A program made the translations under genes and the position numbers. Below are positions 23,328 to 32,968 of a DNA stretch of 64,000 nucleotides, piece after piece. The stretch is from Candidatus Lachnoclostridium avicola (GTDB lineage: Bacteria > Bacillota > Clostridia > Lachnospirales > Lachnospiraceae). The notes beneath the pieces were generated by a model. It had not been told where the DNA came from and ran no database searches. It worked only from the letters and a program-made list of their open reading frames with translations. The number at the start of each line of letters is the position of its first letter. Within the stretch, counting starts at the first letter, position 1. Where the stretch lies: contig DXFM01000048.1 of the NCBI GenBank assembly GCA_019114465.1, positions 41,475-105,474 on the forward strand. The letters are read 5' to 3'.

Positions 23328-25202
23328 ATGATACTGGAACAGATACAGAATCCGGATGATATAAAGAAATTAAACGGCGACGAGTTGAAAACCCTGGCTC
23401 AGGAGATCCGGGAATTCCTGATCGACAAGATCAGCGTGACCGGCGGCCATCTGGCCTCCAATCTGGGGGTGGTGGAGCTGACCATCGCGTTATTTTTAAG
23501 TTTTCATCTGCCGGAGGATAAGATTGTCTGGGATGTGGGCCACCAGGCCTACACCCACAAGATCCTGAGCGGCCGGCGGGAAATGTTTGACGACCTGCGC
23601 CAGTACGGCGGAATCAGCGGATTTCCGAAGAGGAAGGAGAGCCCCTACGACGCCTTTGATACAGGACACAGCTCCACTTCCATCTCCGCCGGTCTGGGAC
23701 TGGCCCAGGGACGGGATATTCTGGGGGAGAACCACTATGTGGTCTCCGTCATCGGCGACGGCGCCCTCACCGGGGGCATGGCCTATGAGGCGTTGAACAA
23801 CGCGGCCAGAATGAACCGGAATTTTATTATTGTGCTCAACGACAACAATATGTCCATCTCGGAAAACGTGGGCGGTATGTCCAAATATCTCAACGGCATC
23901 CGCACAGGAGAGGGCTACAACGGTTTAAAGCGCATGGTAAACAGCGGCCTGGAGAAGATTCCGGTGGTGGGAAAACCCTTAATCGACAAGATCACCAGGA
24001 CGAAAAACGGCATCAAGCAGCTGCTGATTCCAGGGATGCTTTTTGAGAACATGGGAATCACCTATCTGGGGCCGGTGAACGGCCATGATATCCGGGCCCT
24101 GCAGAAAGTGTTCCGGGAGGCGAAAAAACTGGATCACGCCGTGCTGGTCCACGTACTGACGAAGAAGGGAAAGGGATATCCCCCTGCGGAGAAAAATCCC
24201 GCCCGCTTTCACGGTATCAGTCCCTTTGACGTGAAGACGGGAAAGCTGAAAGCGGAGAAAAAATATCCCGACTACACAGATGTGTTTTCCAAGAAGATCT
24301 GTCAGCTGGCCCAGGAGAATCCGAGGATCGTGGCGGTGACGGCGGCTATGCCCGACGGGACGGGGCTGAAGGCGTTTTCCCGAAGGTTCCCGAACCGGTT
24401 TTTTGACGTGGGAATCGCCGAGGAACACGCGGTGACCTCCGCGGCGGGGATGGCTGCGGCCGGACTGCGCCCGGTGGTGGCTGTGTACTCGTCTTTCCTT
24501 CAGAGAGGATACGATCAGGTGGTTCACGATGTCTGCCTCCAGGATTTGCCGGTGCTGTTCTGCATTGACCGGGCAGGACTGGTGGGAAGCGACGGGGAGA
24601 CTCATCAAGGGATTTTTGACTATTCCTATCTGACTTCCGTGCCCAATATGACGGTGATGGCTCCCAAAAATCTGTGGGAGCTGCGGGATATGCTGGATTT
24701 TGCCATGACCTATGAGCGGCCGCTGGCCATCCGCTATCCCAGAGGGCAGGCGTATCGGGGACTGAAGGAATTTGAAGCCCCCATTGTGTATGGAAAGGGC
24801 GAGATGATCTTTGAGGAAGAGGATTACGCCCTTCTGGCCGTGGGCAGCATGGTGAGCACGGCGGAACATGTGAGAGAAAAATGGAAGGAAGCCGGATATT
24901 CCTGCTCTCTGGCCAACGGCCGTTTTGTCAAGCCGGTGGACACAGAGCTGCTGGACCGTCTGGCGGAGCGTCACGGCAGGCTGGTGACTCTGGAGGAGAA
25001 TGTGCTCCAGGGAGGATACGGCCTGGCAGTCACCGCCTACATCCACGAACATTACCCGTGGATCAAGGTGCTGAACATCGCCCTGCCGGACGCTTACGTG
25101 GAGCACGGGAATGTGTCGCGGCTGAGAGAATGTCTGGGAATCGACAGCGATTCCGTAGTCCGCAGGATGCGGGAATTCTTTCTGGAAAGGAGAGACGGAT
25201 GA
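23328..25202 (+). CDS. dxs: 1-deoxy-D-xylulose-5-phosphate synthase
   Basis: 'DVGHQAYTHKILSGR', 'VIGDGALTGGMAYEALNNA', 'FDVGIAEEHAVTSAAGMA'. Confidence 0.98.
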   Translation: MILEQIQNPDDIKKLNGDELKTLAQEIREFLIDKISVTGGHLASNLGVVELTIALFLSFHLPEDKIVWDVGHQAYTHKILSGRREMFDDLRQYGGISGFPKRKESPYDAFDTGHSSTSISAGLGLAQGRDILGENHYVVSVIGDGALTGGMAYEALNNAARMNRNFIIVLNDNNMSISENVGGMSKYLNGIRTGEGYNGLKRMVNSGLEKIPVVGKPLIDKITRTKNGIKQLLIPGMLFENMGITYLGPVNGHDIRALQKVFREAKKLDHAVLVHVLTKKGKGYPPAEKNPARFHGISPFDVKTGKLKAEKKYPDYTDVFSKKICQLAQENPRIVAVTAAMPDGTGLKAFSRRFPNRFFDVGIAEEHAVTSAAGMAAAGLRPVVAVYSSFLQRGYDQVVHDVCLQDLPVLFCIDRAGLVGSDGETHQGIFDYSYLTSVPNMTVMAPKNLWELRDMLDFAMTYERPLAIRYPRGQAYRGLKEFEAPIVYGKGEMIFEEEDYALLAVGSMVSTAEHVREKWKEAGYSCSLANGRFVKPVDTELLDRLAERHGRLVTLEENVLQGGYGLAVTAYIHEHYPWIKVLNIALPDAYVEHGNVSRLRECLGIDSDSVVRRMREFFLERRDG

Positions 25203-26005
25203 AAGAGCGTCTGGACGTTTTAATGGTAAACCGGGGACTGGCACAGTCCAGGGAGAAGGCAAAGGCGATTATCATGTCCGGCATCGTATATGTGGACGGA
25301 CAGAAGGAAGATAAGGCCGGAAGTTCTTTTGAAGATACAGTTAATATAGAAGTGAGAGGCCATACCCTGGCTTATGTGAGCCGGGGCGGGCTGAAGCTGG
25401 AGAAGGCCATGACCCATTTCGGGGTTCGGCTGGAGGGAAAGGTCTGCATGGACGTGGGAGCTTCCACGGGAGGCTTTACGGACTGCATGCTGCAGAACGG
25501 AGCGGTAAAGGTGTACGCCGTGGACGTGGGACACGGACAGCTGGACTGGAAGCTGCGCAATGATCCCAGGGTAGTCTGCATGGAAAAAACCAACATCCGC
25601 TACGTGACGCCGGAGGATATTGAGGACCGGCTGGATTTCGCGTCCATCGACGTGTCCTTTATCTCCCTGACAAAGGTGCTGGGCCCGGTGAAGGCCCTGC
25701 TGAAGGAGGACGGGCAGATTGTCTGTCTGATCAAGCCCCAGTTTGAAGCCGGCCGGGAGAAAGTGGGAAAGAAGGGTGTGGTGCGGGAGAAGAGCACCCA
25801 TCTGGAAGTGATCCGCATGGTTATGGATTTTGCGGAGAGCATCGGATTTGAAATCCTGAATCTGGAATTTTCCCCCATCAAAGGGCCGGAAGGGAATATT
25901 GAATATCTGCTGTATCTGCAGAACCATGAGGAGGGCTGGAGATCACCGGAGGAGAGGCGCCTGCAGCCGGAGCCGGTGGTGGAAGAGGCCCACAGGAGCT
26001 TATAG
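25199..26005 (+). CDS. tlyA: TlyA family rRNA (cytidine-2'-O)-methyltransferase
   Basis: N-terminal S4 'ERLDVLMVNRGLAQSREKAKAIIMSG', 'DVGASTGGFTDCMLQNGA'; ATGA overlap with dxs. Confidence 0.95.
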   Translation: MKERLDVLMVNRGLAQSREKAKAIIMSGIVYVDGQKEDKAGSSFEDTVNIEVRGHTLAYVSRGGLKLEKAMTHFGVRLEGKVCMDVGASTGGFTDCMLQNGAVKVYAVDVGHGQLDWKLRNDPRVVCMEKTNIRYVTPEDIEDRLDFASIDVSFISLTKVLGPVKALLKEDGQIVCLIKPQFEAGREKVGKKGVVREKSTHLEVIRMVMDFAESIGFEILNLEFSPIKGPEGNIEYLLYLQNHEEGWRSPEERRLQPEPVVEEAHRSL

Positions 26006-26012
26006 GAGACCG

Positions 26013-26879
26013 ATGAAGAAATTTTACATTATAGCTAACGAAGACAAGCAGAACACAAAGAGAACATTGAAGAGAATTGGGGAGTATCTTTCCCTGAAGG
26101 GCGCTTCCTGGATCGTCCACGAGAGCAGAGAGGAGGAAGAAGGCCGGCGGCCGGATCTGGGGTTTAAATACACAGATCCCAAGGGAGTTCCGAAGGATAC
26201 AGACTGCGTCATCACCCTGGGAGGGGACGGCACCCTGATCCAGGCGGCCAGGGATCTGGCCGGACTGAACATTCCCATTCTGGGGATCAATCTGGGGACG
26301 CTGGGGTATCTGACCCAGGGAAACGGGCAGGATGTGCCGGAGATTCTGGAAGCCCTGCTGAGCGACCATTACGTGCTGGAGAGAAGGCTGATGCTGAAAG
26401 GCAGAAAAGAGGGACAGGACGGGACAGATTTCCAGGACATTGCCCTCAATGAGATCGTGGTGACCAGAAAGGACTCCATGAAGGTGACCAAGCTTTCCGT
26501 CAGCGTAAACGGCCGCTTTTTCAGCAGTTATACGGCAAACGGGGTGATTCTGTCCACTCCCACAGGTTCCACCGCCTACAACCTGTCGGCGGGAGGCCCT
26601 ATCGCGGCGCCCAACTGCCGGATTATGATTCTCACATCCATCTGTTCCCATACCCTGAACATGCGCAGCATTGTGCTCTGCGCGGATGATATTGTGCGGA
26701 TTGAGATTCTGGACGGGGGCGACGGCGAGCAGACAGCGGTGTTTGACGGAGATACAGCTGTGGACATGTCAAAGGGAGACGTGATCGAGATCAGCCGTTC
26801 CGCCGTGGAGACGATCATGGTGAAGCTGAACGACGAGTCATTTCTGGATAATGTGAGAAATAAAATGGCCGGGATTTAA
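26013..26879 (+). CDS. nadK: NAD(+) kinase
   Basis: 'TLGGDGTLIQAARDL', 'STPTGSTAYNLSAGGPI'; start at ATG 26013. Confidence 0.95.
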   Translation: MKKFYIIANEDKQNTKRTLKRIGEYLSLKGASWIVHESREEEEGRRPDLGFKYTDPKGVPKDTDCVITLGGDGTLIQAARDLAGLNIPILGINLGTLGYLTQGNGQDVPEILEALLSDHYVLERRLMLKGRKEGQDGTDFQDIALNEIVVTRKDSMKVTKLSVSVNGRFFSSYTANGVILSTPTGSTAYNLSAGGPIAAPNCRIMILTSICSHTLNMRSIVLCADDIVRIEILDGGDGEQTAVFDGDTAVDMSKGDVIEISRSAVETIMVKLNDESFLDNVRNKMAGI

Positions 26880-26927
26880 CGGCGGTTCCCGGCTGAAGAA
26901 AAGCGGGAAACAGACGAGGAGGAAAAA

Positions 26928-27377
26928 ATGAAGCTGGAGAGACACAGCAAGATTGTGGAGCTGATCGGAAAATACGAGATCGAGACCCAGGAAGAGCTGG
27001 CGGAGTATTTAAATAAAGAAGGATTTAACGTGACTCAGGCGACAGTTTCACGGGATATCCGGGAACTGAAGCTGTCAAAGGTGCAGATGGACAACGGCAG
27101 GCAGCGGTACGTGGTACTTCAGAATCAGGATTCTTTCAGCGACAAATACATCCGGATTCTGAGAGACAGCTTTATGTCCATGGATATGGCCCAGAACATT
27201 CTGGTGATCAAGACGGTGGAGGGAATGGCCATGGCTGCCGCTGCCGCCCTGGACGCCATTCATTTCCATGAGATCGTGGGCTGTGTGGCCGGCGATAATA
27301 CGATTTTCTGCGCTGTGCGCAGTGTGGATGACACGATCATCCTGATGGACAAGCTGAAGAAGATTCTGGCGGGCTGA
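26928..27377 (+). CDS. argR: Arginine repressor
   Basis: 'RHSKIVELIGKYEIETQEELAEYLNKEGFNVTQATVSRDIRELKL'. Confidence 0.97.
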   Translation: MKLERHSKIVELIGKYEIETQEELAEYLNKEGFNVTQATVSRDIRELKLSKVQMDNGRQRYVVLQNQDSFSDKYIRILRDSFMSMDMAQNILVIKTVEGMAMAAAAALDAIHFHEIVGCVAGDNTIFCAVRSVDDTIILMDKLKKILAG

Positions 27378-27398
27378 AGATAAGGAGACGGAAGAAAT

Positions 27399-29072
27399 AT
27401 GCTGTTAGAGCTGCATGTTCGCAATCTGGCTCTGATCGAGAGGGCGGATGTGGAATTCGGCGAGGGCTTAAATATCCTTACCGGTGAGACGGGATCGGGA
27501 AAATCTATTTTTATGGGTTCCGTCAACATGGCTCTGGGCGGGAAGGTGCCCAGGGACATGGTGAGAAAGGGCGCGGAGTACGCCTATATTGAACTGATTT
27601 TTTCTGTGGATGAGGAGAAGGGAAAGATCCTGAGGCAGATGGGGGTCACTCCCGATGAGGACGGGATCCTGATCATCTCCAGGAAGATTATGCCGTCCCG
27701 CAGCGTCAGCCGCATCAACGACGAGACGGTGACCCTGGGGAGACTGCGGGAGATCACCGGCCTTCTGCTGGATATCCACGGCCAGCATGAACACCAGTCC
27801 CTGCTGTACCGGTCCAAGCATCTGGAGATTCTGGACTGCTTTGCCGGGGTGGAGAAGATGAAGAAGCAGCTGGCGGAGGAATACCGGCGTTATTGCTCCT
27901 TGGAGGAGGCTGCGGCCGGCTTCCGCACCGACGAGGAGACCAGGAGGCGGGAGGCGGATTTCCTGCGGTTTGAGGTGGATGAGATTGAAGATGCCGCCTT
28001 GAAACCGGGGGAAGAAGAGGAGCTGAGCCGCGCCTACCGCCGGTTTATGGGAAGCAGAAAGATTGTGGAGGCCCTGTCCGCCGCCTATGCGGCAGTGACC
28101 GCAGTGGATGTGGGTGAGGCCAGAAAAGGAGTGGAGAGAGCCGCCGAATATGAGGAGGCCCTGGAAAAGCTGAAGGATCAGCTCTTTGACGCCGAGGCCA
28201 TTTTAAACGACGTGGCCCATGAGATCACCTCCTATCTGGACAATATGGTGTTTGACAAGGAGGAGTTCCGCCGGGTGGAGAGCCGGCTGGACCTCATCCA
28301 CGGGCTGGAGGCGAAGTACGGCTCCGGGACGGAAGCCGTCCATCGGGCTCTTCAGGAAAAGAAAGAGCGTTTAAATGAACTGGAAAATTATGACGGGTTA
28401 AAGCAGAAAGCGGAACAGGAGCTGGAGGAGAGCCGAGAGCGGCTGGATCTTCTGTGTGAGAAACTTTCCGAGCGGAGGAAGCAGGCAGCTTCCGGCCTGG
28501 CGGAAAAGATCCGCAGAAGCCTGCTGGACCTGAATTTTCTGGACGTGGAGTTTGAGATCAGCTTCCGGAAGCTGGACAAATACACGGCTCACGGATTTGA
28601 CGAGGTGGAATTCCTCATTTCCACCAATCCCGGAGAAAGCGTGAAGCCCCTGGGAATGGTGGCCTCTGGCGGAGAGCTGTCCAGAATCATGCTGGCCATC
28701 AAGACCGTGCTGGCGGATACGGACGACGTTCCCACCCTGATTTTTGATGAGATCGACACGGGGATCAGCGGCCGGACGGCCCAGAAGGTGTCGGAAAAGC
28801 TGGCGGTGATCTCAGGAAGCCGTCAGGTGATCTGCATCACCCACCTTCCTCAGATCGCTGCCATGGCGGATTATCACTTTGAGATGGCCAAAGAGCCGAA
28901 GGAGGCCAAGACGGTGACCACCATCCGCCGGCTGGACGGCCGGCAGCAGATTGTGGAGCTGGCAAGGCTTCTCGGGGGAGCGGAGATCACAGACGCGGTG
29001 CTGCAGAACGCCGGAGAGATGAAAAAGCTGGCGGAGCAGACCAAGAGACAGCTGAGAGAATACGGCGCATAA
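27399..29072 (+). CDS. recN: DNA repair protein RecN
   Basis: 'LTGETGSGKSIFMGSVNMALGGK', 'FDEIDTGISGRTAQKVSEKLA'. Confidence 0.97.
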   Translation: MLLELHVRNLALIERADVEFGEGLNILTGETGSGKSIFMGSVNMALGGKVPRDMVRKGAEYAYIELIFSVDEEKGKILRQMGVTPDEDGILIISRKIMPSRSVSRINDETVTLGRLREITGLLLDIHGQHEHQSLLYRSKHLEILDCFAGVEKMKKQLAEEYRRYCSLEEAAAGFRTDEETRRREADFLRFEVDEIEDAALKPGEEEELSRAYRRFMGSRKIVEALSAAYAAVTAVDVGEARKGVERAAEYEEALEKLKDQLFDAEAILNDVAHEITSYLDNMVFDKEEFRRVESRLDLIHGLEAKYGSGTEAVHRALQEKKERLNELENYDGLKQKAEQELEESRERLDLLCEKLSERRKQAASGLAEKIRRSLLDLNFLDVEFEISFRKLDKYTAHGFDEVEFLISTNPGESVKPLGMVASGGELSRIMLAIKTVLADTDDVPTLIFDEIDTGISGRTAQKVSEKLAVISGSRQVICITHLPQIAAMADYHFEMAKEPKEAKTVTTIRRLDGRQQIVELARLLGGAEITDAVLQNAGEMKKLAEQTKRQLREYGA

Positions 29073-29082
29073 ATACAGCAAA

Positions 29083-29126
29083 AAGGGCGGAAGCCCGGGA
29101 GATTTTCCCGGATTTCCGCCCTTCTT
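29083..29126 (+). terminator. Intrinsic terminator after recN
   Basis: aagggcggaa ... ttccgccctt with inner cccggga/tcccgg. Confidence 0.75.
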
Positions 29127-29203
29127 CTGGTTATTTGCCGGACAGCGGGCAGCGCCCGTCAGTACGGGGACCGGAGACATTTCTGCCTCCGGCCCCGGTC
29201 AGG

Positions 29204-29437
29204 TCAGTTATTGCAGCAGCCGCATCCGGAATCCGAACCGGAAGAGATGGGCATGGGAGTGCTGGCGCACACGTCCAGTCCTCTCTGGTAGCCTTCGTTG
29301 AATCCGTTGTTGAATCCGTCGTTCCAGCCACGGTTGTAGCCGGCATTGAAGCCTCTCTGGAAGTCGGACAGCGTCGTATTATTATTGTTGTTATTATTGC
29401 AGCAGCATCTGCGGCAGCATCGATTGCAGCACCACAT
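29204..29437 (-). CDS. Cys/Asn-rich 77-aa protein with seven [FYW][NQ]xG tetrapeptides (putative spore-surface protein)
   Basis: MWCCNRCCRRCCCNNNNNNN..FQRG FNAG YNRG WNDG FNNG FNEG YQRG..CGCCNN; aaaggaga RBS upstream on minus strand; divergent from cotJABC. Confidence 0.75.
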   Translation of the reverse strand: MWCCNRCCRRCCCNNNNNNNTTLSDFQRGFNAGYNRGWNDGFNNGFNEGYQRGLDVCASTPMPISSGSDSGCGCCNN

Positions 29438-29575
29438 ATTTCATTCTCCTTTTATTTTTCATGTTTGTACTATATCTTATGTGGACAGGAGGGAAATGGT
29501 TCTTCCTGTCACCTCTTCCCTGCTTCCTCATAAACTGATATTAGAAAATTCCCTGAAAGGAAAGGAGTATCCTCT

Positions 29576-29794
29576 ATGGATCAATATATGCCCCAGATGG
29601 CGTCTGTCCCCTTTTTCCGTCAGACGGCTGCGGCAGCATTCGGGCAGCAGGCAGACTTTTCTTCATTTCCCGTAGGCATGGCGTATGTGCCCATGCAGAA
29701 GTGGCAGCAGACCTACGACCTGGGCCTGGGCTTTTCCCGCGGCACGATTTTTCCGGATTTAGATCTTCCGTTTGTGATGGGGAGGTGTCAGTAA
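29576..29794 (+). CDS. cotJA: Spore coat associated protein CotJA
   Basis: 'MAYVPMQKWQQTYDLGLGFSRGTIFPDLDLPF'. Confidence 0.92.
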   Translation: MDQYMPQMASVPFFRQTAAAAFGQQADFSSFPVGMAYVPMQKWQQTYDLGLGFSRGTIFPDLDLPFVMGRCQ

Positions 29795-30118
29795 ATGAAC
29801 TATATGAATGGAACCCCGGGATTTGCCGCCGGGCAGAGGCAGACGGCAGTGACCCCGGCGCCGGTCTCTGACGCGGCTCAGATTCTTCAGGTGCTGGATC
29901 AGGCCAGCTTTGCCATGGATGACGTGCTCTTGTATCTGGATACCCATCCCACCGACACGGAAGCCCTGGCTTACTATCAGTATGTGAAAAGCCTCCGAAG
30001 CCAGGCGATGAACGCCTACACAGATCAATACGGCCCGCTGATGAAAGACCAGGAAAGATCCACCACCGACTGGACCTGGATCAGCGGACCCTGGCCCTGG
30101 GAAGGAGGTAGAAACTGA
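29795..30118 (+). CDS. cotJB: Spore coat protein CotJB
   Basis: 'LQVLDQASFAMDDVLLYLDTHPTDTEALAYYQ', ending in 'WTWISGPWPWEGG'. Confidence 0.9.
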   Translation: MNYMNGTPGFAAGQRQTAVTPAPVSDAAQILQVLDQASFAMDDVLLYLDTHPTDTEALAYYQYVKSLRSQAMNAYTDQYGPLMKDQERSTTDWTWISGPWPWEGGRN

Positions 30119-31218
30119 TGTGGATGTATGAAAAAAGACTGCAGTACCCGGTAAATATCAAAAACCCGGATCCGAAGATGGCTCAGTTTATCATGAGCCA
30201 GTACGGCGGACCCGACGGCGAAATCGGGGCGTCCATGCGCTATCTCTCCCAGCGGTATGCCATGCCCTACGACACCTGCAAGGCGGTCCTGACGGACATT
30301 GGAACGGAGGAGCTTGCCCACATGGAGATCGTGGCGGCGATTATTCACCAGCTGACGCGGAATCTGACTCCGGAGCAGATCGTGGAGGCTGGATTCGGGC
30401 CCTACTATATTGACCACACCACAGGAATCTGGCCCCAGGCGGCGGGCGGAGTTCCGTTTAACGCCTGTGAGTTCCAGTCCAAGGGCGATGTGATCACGGA
30501 TCTGGTGGAGGATATGGCGGCAGAGCAGAAAGCCCGCACCACCTATGACAACATACTCCGGGTGGTGAAGGATCCGGATGTGTGCGATCCCATCCGGTAC
30601 CTGAGAGAGCGGGAGATCGTTCATTTCCAGCGTTTCGGTGAAGCTCTGCGGATTACCCAGGATCACCTGGATTCCAGAAACTTCTACGCCTTCAATCCCG
30701 CTTTTGACCAGGTGAGAGGCAGTCAGCCGGAAAATGGGACGGAACATCAGCCTCAGGTTCCTCCGTCTGTGATCACTCCCCCCGAGAACGGTTCCCAGGC
30801 GGGAGAGGAGACGGTGCTCCAGCCCGGCGGAGCGTCCGGAGGCGGGCAGATGGAGAGCGGAGAAAACGGCGCGCAGTCCGGCGCTGCGCAGTCCGGAAGC
30901 GGGACGCAGACGGGAAACGGGATGCAGTTCGGGAACGGGACAGTGTCCGGCGGGGCGTCCGCCAGAGCTCAGACGGGAAATGTCATGCAGCCGACGGTGA
31001 GAACCGTTCCCGCGGCTCAGAGACAGACTGCCGGCATGGCAGCGGGAACACCGCGGAGCGCGGCGGGAATGACGGGAGGCGGAGGCCAGATGCAGCAGCA
31101 GACAGCCCGGTCCCGGCAGACTGTGCCCCTGTCCGGCAGATCAGGGAACGGGAGCGGAAGCTGCGCCTGCCCCAATATGCCCTGCGGCAGTCCCTACACA
31201 CCTTTTGGGGGATGCTGA
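30118..31218 (+). CDS. cotJC: CotJC, manganese-catalase-like spore coat protein with low-complexity C-terminal extension
   Basis: 'MWMYEKRLQYPVNIKNPDPKMAQFIMSQYGGPDGEIGASMRYLSQRYAMP'; Gly/Ser/Gln/Asn-rich tail of about 160 aa. Confidence 0.93.
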   Translation: MWMYEKRLQYPVNIKNPDPKMAQFIMSQYGGPDGEIGASMRYLSQRYAMPYDTCKAVLTDIGTEELAHMEIVAAIIHQLTRNLTPEQIVEAGFGPYYIDHTTGIWPQAAGGVPFNACEFQSKGDVITDLVEDMAAEQKARTTYDNILRVVKDPDVCDPIRYLREREIVHFQRFGEALRITQDHLDSRNFYAFNPAFDQVRGSQPENGTEHQPQVPPSVITPPENGSQAGEETVLQPGGASGGGQMESGENGAQSGAAQSGSGTQTGNGMQFGNGTVSGGASARAQTGNVMQPTVRTVPAAQRQTAGMAAGTPRSAAGMTGGGGQMQQQTARSRQTVPLSGRSGNGSGSCACPNMPCGSPYTPFGGC

Positions 31219-31237
31219 GTTTTCAAGATAATAAAAA

Positions 31238-31313
31238 CAGGAAGGCCGTAAGGCCTTCCTGCGGCGAGGGGTGGCGCAGCCACCCCTCAGGCTGTTTGCC
31301 TGGCAAACAGCCT
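31238..31313. repeat. Three consecutive perfect hairpins between convergent genes
   Basis: caggaaggcc-gtaa-ggccttcctg; gaggggtggc-gca-gccacccctc; aggctgtttgc-ctg-gcaaacagcct. Confidence 0.95.
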
Positions 31314-31898
31314 TTAACAATCCTTGGTGCTCTCTCCCGGCAGGAGGGGCGTTGAGGAGGAATCCTCCCTGTGAAGCTCCTGCTTCTTGTTCCGGATCAG
31401 ATGGATGCCCAGCACGATGATAAAGACGGAAAACAGCGCCCGGAGGGAGAAGGATCCGAACATGCGGAAGGCCGCGTACAGCCGTCTGGAGATAGAAAAC
31501 ATTCCCATGACCATGTAGAGAAAATCCATCAGATAGTTCCAGAGGAGGATGACTCCGAGGACAATGAGCACGGCGGCCACGGCTTTCCGGTTTTTCTGCA
31601 GCCACTGACGGCTCAGGAACGGGAAATCTTTCTGATGGAAGAGATAATCGTCCTCCACGGCGTAAAATTCCTCATCCGGCATGGAGTTTAGGTTGTGCAC
31701 ATGGAAAAAACTGTAAAACCAGATGACCGGCTGGACAAAGAGCAGGGCAGGCAGATTCAGGATGCCGCTGACGGCCCAGATCAGAAAGAAGATGCCCATG
31801 AGACTGACGCCCTGCTTCATAAAGCCCAGGTACATTTCTCCGGCTCCCGGCAGCAGGGAACAGCAGAACGTCAGAAATTTATTCTTTTTTCTCGTCAT
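31314..31898 (-). CDS. Polytopic membrane protein in ECF sigma operon
   Basis: Multiple hydrophobic segments; follows anti-sigma gene; start ATG 31898 ('MTRKKNKFLTFCCSLLPGAGEMYLGFMKQG'). Confidence 0.65.
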   Translation of the reverse strand: MTRKKNKFLTFCCSLLPGAGEMYLGFMKQGVSLMGIFFLIWAVSGILNLPALLFVQPVIWFYSFFHVHNLNSMPDEEFYAVEDDYLFHQKDFPFLSRQWLQKNRKAVAAVLIVLGVILLWNYLMDFLYMVMGMFSISRRLYAAFRMFGSFSLRALFSVFIIVLGIHLIRNKKQELHREDSSSTPLLPGESTKDC

Positions 31899-32289
31899 AT
31901 AAGTAGACCTCCCAATTGGATAATTCATAAGACATTCGGTTCAGATTGTCGGTGATCTGCCGGGCTTTCTGATAGAAGGGAACGGAAAAACGGATGTCCG
32001 GTCCGGCAGGAAGCGAAGAGGGGAGCAGGGCCAGCAGCAGTACGCTCACGGCCACAGCCGTTCCCACCTTCAGGCTGTAAAGGAGGAGGCGGGTTCGATG
32101 GGAGAGCTTCCTGGCTTCGGCGGGCAGCTTCACATCCGGCTGGCTGCAGCGCTTCATCACGGAAGATTTTAAATCTCCGGGGGCGCGGATGAGAAAATTT
32201 TCCTCAATATAGTCAGCGAATTCTTCTGCTGCCAGGTCATCCTTTTTTACCTGTTCCAGCAAGTCTCTGGTGAGATCCGTATGTTCCAT
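31879..32289 (-). CDS. Putative anti-sigma factor (single TM)
   Basis: Immediately downstream of ECF sigma, one TM segment 'AVAVSVLLLALLPSSL'; overlaps the sigma gene. Confidence 0.6.
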   Translation of the reverse strand: MEHTDLTRDLLEQVKKDDLAAEEFADYIEENFLIRAPGDLKSSVMKRCSQPDVKLPAEARKLSHRTRLLLYSLKVGTAVAVSVLLLALLPSSLPAGPDIRFSVPFYQKARQITDNLNRMSYELSNWEVYLYDEKKE

Positions 32290-32770
32290 GGCCTGCATCC
32301 TCCTTTCCATAGAGTTTCCGTATCATGGCTTTCGCGCGGTAAACCTGCGTCTGAAGCGTTTTTATATTGCGGCCTGTCTTTGCCGCCAGCTCGTTGATAC
32401 TGAGCTCGTAATAAAAATAATCGATGGCCACGTCCCGGTAAGGCTGGTTTAAAGCCATACAGCAGCGCAGCAGTTCTTCCCGGACGGCGCGGTCCAGAGC
32501 AGTGTTTTCCGGAGAGCTGCCGTCGGAGGGGACGGTGACGAAGAAGCTGTCTTCCGTGGGAACAGACCGTCTGCCAGCCCGCTTCAAGTAGTCGATACAC
32601 TTGTTGGTGGCAATGCGGCAGAGCCAGGCCCGCTCATTTTTTCCGTCAAAAGCGGAAAGACTTTTGTAGGCAGACAGGAACGTGTCCTGCGCTAAGTCCT
32701 CCGCCTCGAAATAGTCTCCCGTGAGACGATAGCAGATGGAGTAGACCAGATTCTGGTACTGATCGATCAT
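32237..32770 (-). CDS. ECF-subfamily RNA polymerase sigma factor
   Basis: 'DYFEAEDLAQDTFLSAYKSL', 'NERAWLCRIATNKCIDYLKR', sigma-4 'YFYYELSINELAAKTGRNIKTLQTQVYRAKAMI'. Confidence 0.93.
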   Translation of the reverse strand: MIDQYQNLVYSICYRLTGDYFEAEDLAQDTFLSAYKSLSAFDGKNERAWLCRIATNKCIDYLKRAGRRSVPTEDSFFVTVPSDGSSPENTALDRAVREELLRCCMALNQPYRDVAIDYFYYELSINELAAKTGRNIKTLQTQVYRAKAMIRKLYGKEDAGHGTYGSHQRLAGTGKKG

Positions 32771-32968
32771 CTGCTCCAGCTGTTCATTTGCATTAATGTT
32801 CCCGCCCCCTTTCCGTCCTACCTATTATAACGGGCCCGCCATGGGAAAGTCTTCAAAAAAATGAAATTTCTGTTAAAAAATCTTGCATTTTCCCAGAGGC
32901 CCCGTTTATAATAGTATAAACAGAAGAATATCATATAAAAGTACGAAAGCGAAGAGGAGATAAACCCC

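Noticed and set aside
24881-25198. N-terminal extension of TlyA ORF
   Set aside because: Overlaps the dxs 3' end; the S4 domain begins at ATG 25199 with the usual ATGA overlap
23979-25262. 427-aa minus-strand ORF opposite dxs
   Set aside because: Antisense to a full-length dxs with all motifs; no family resemblance
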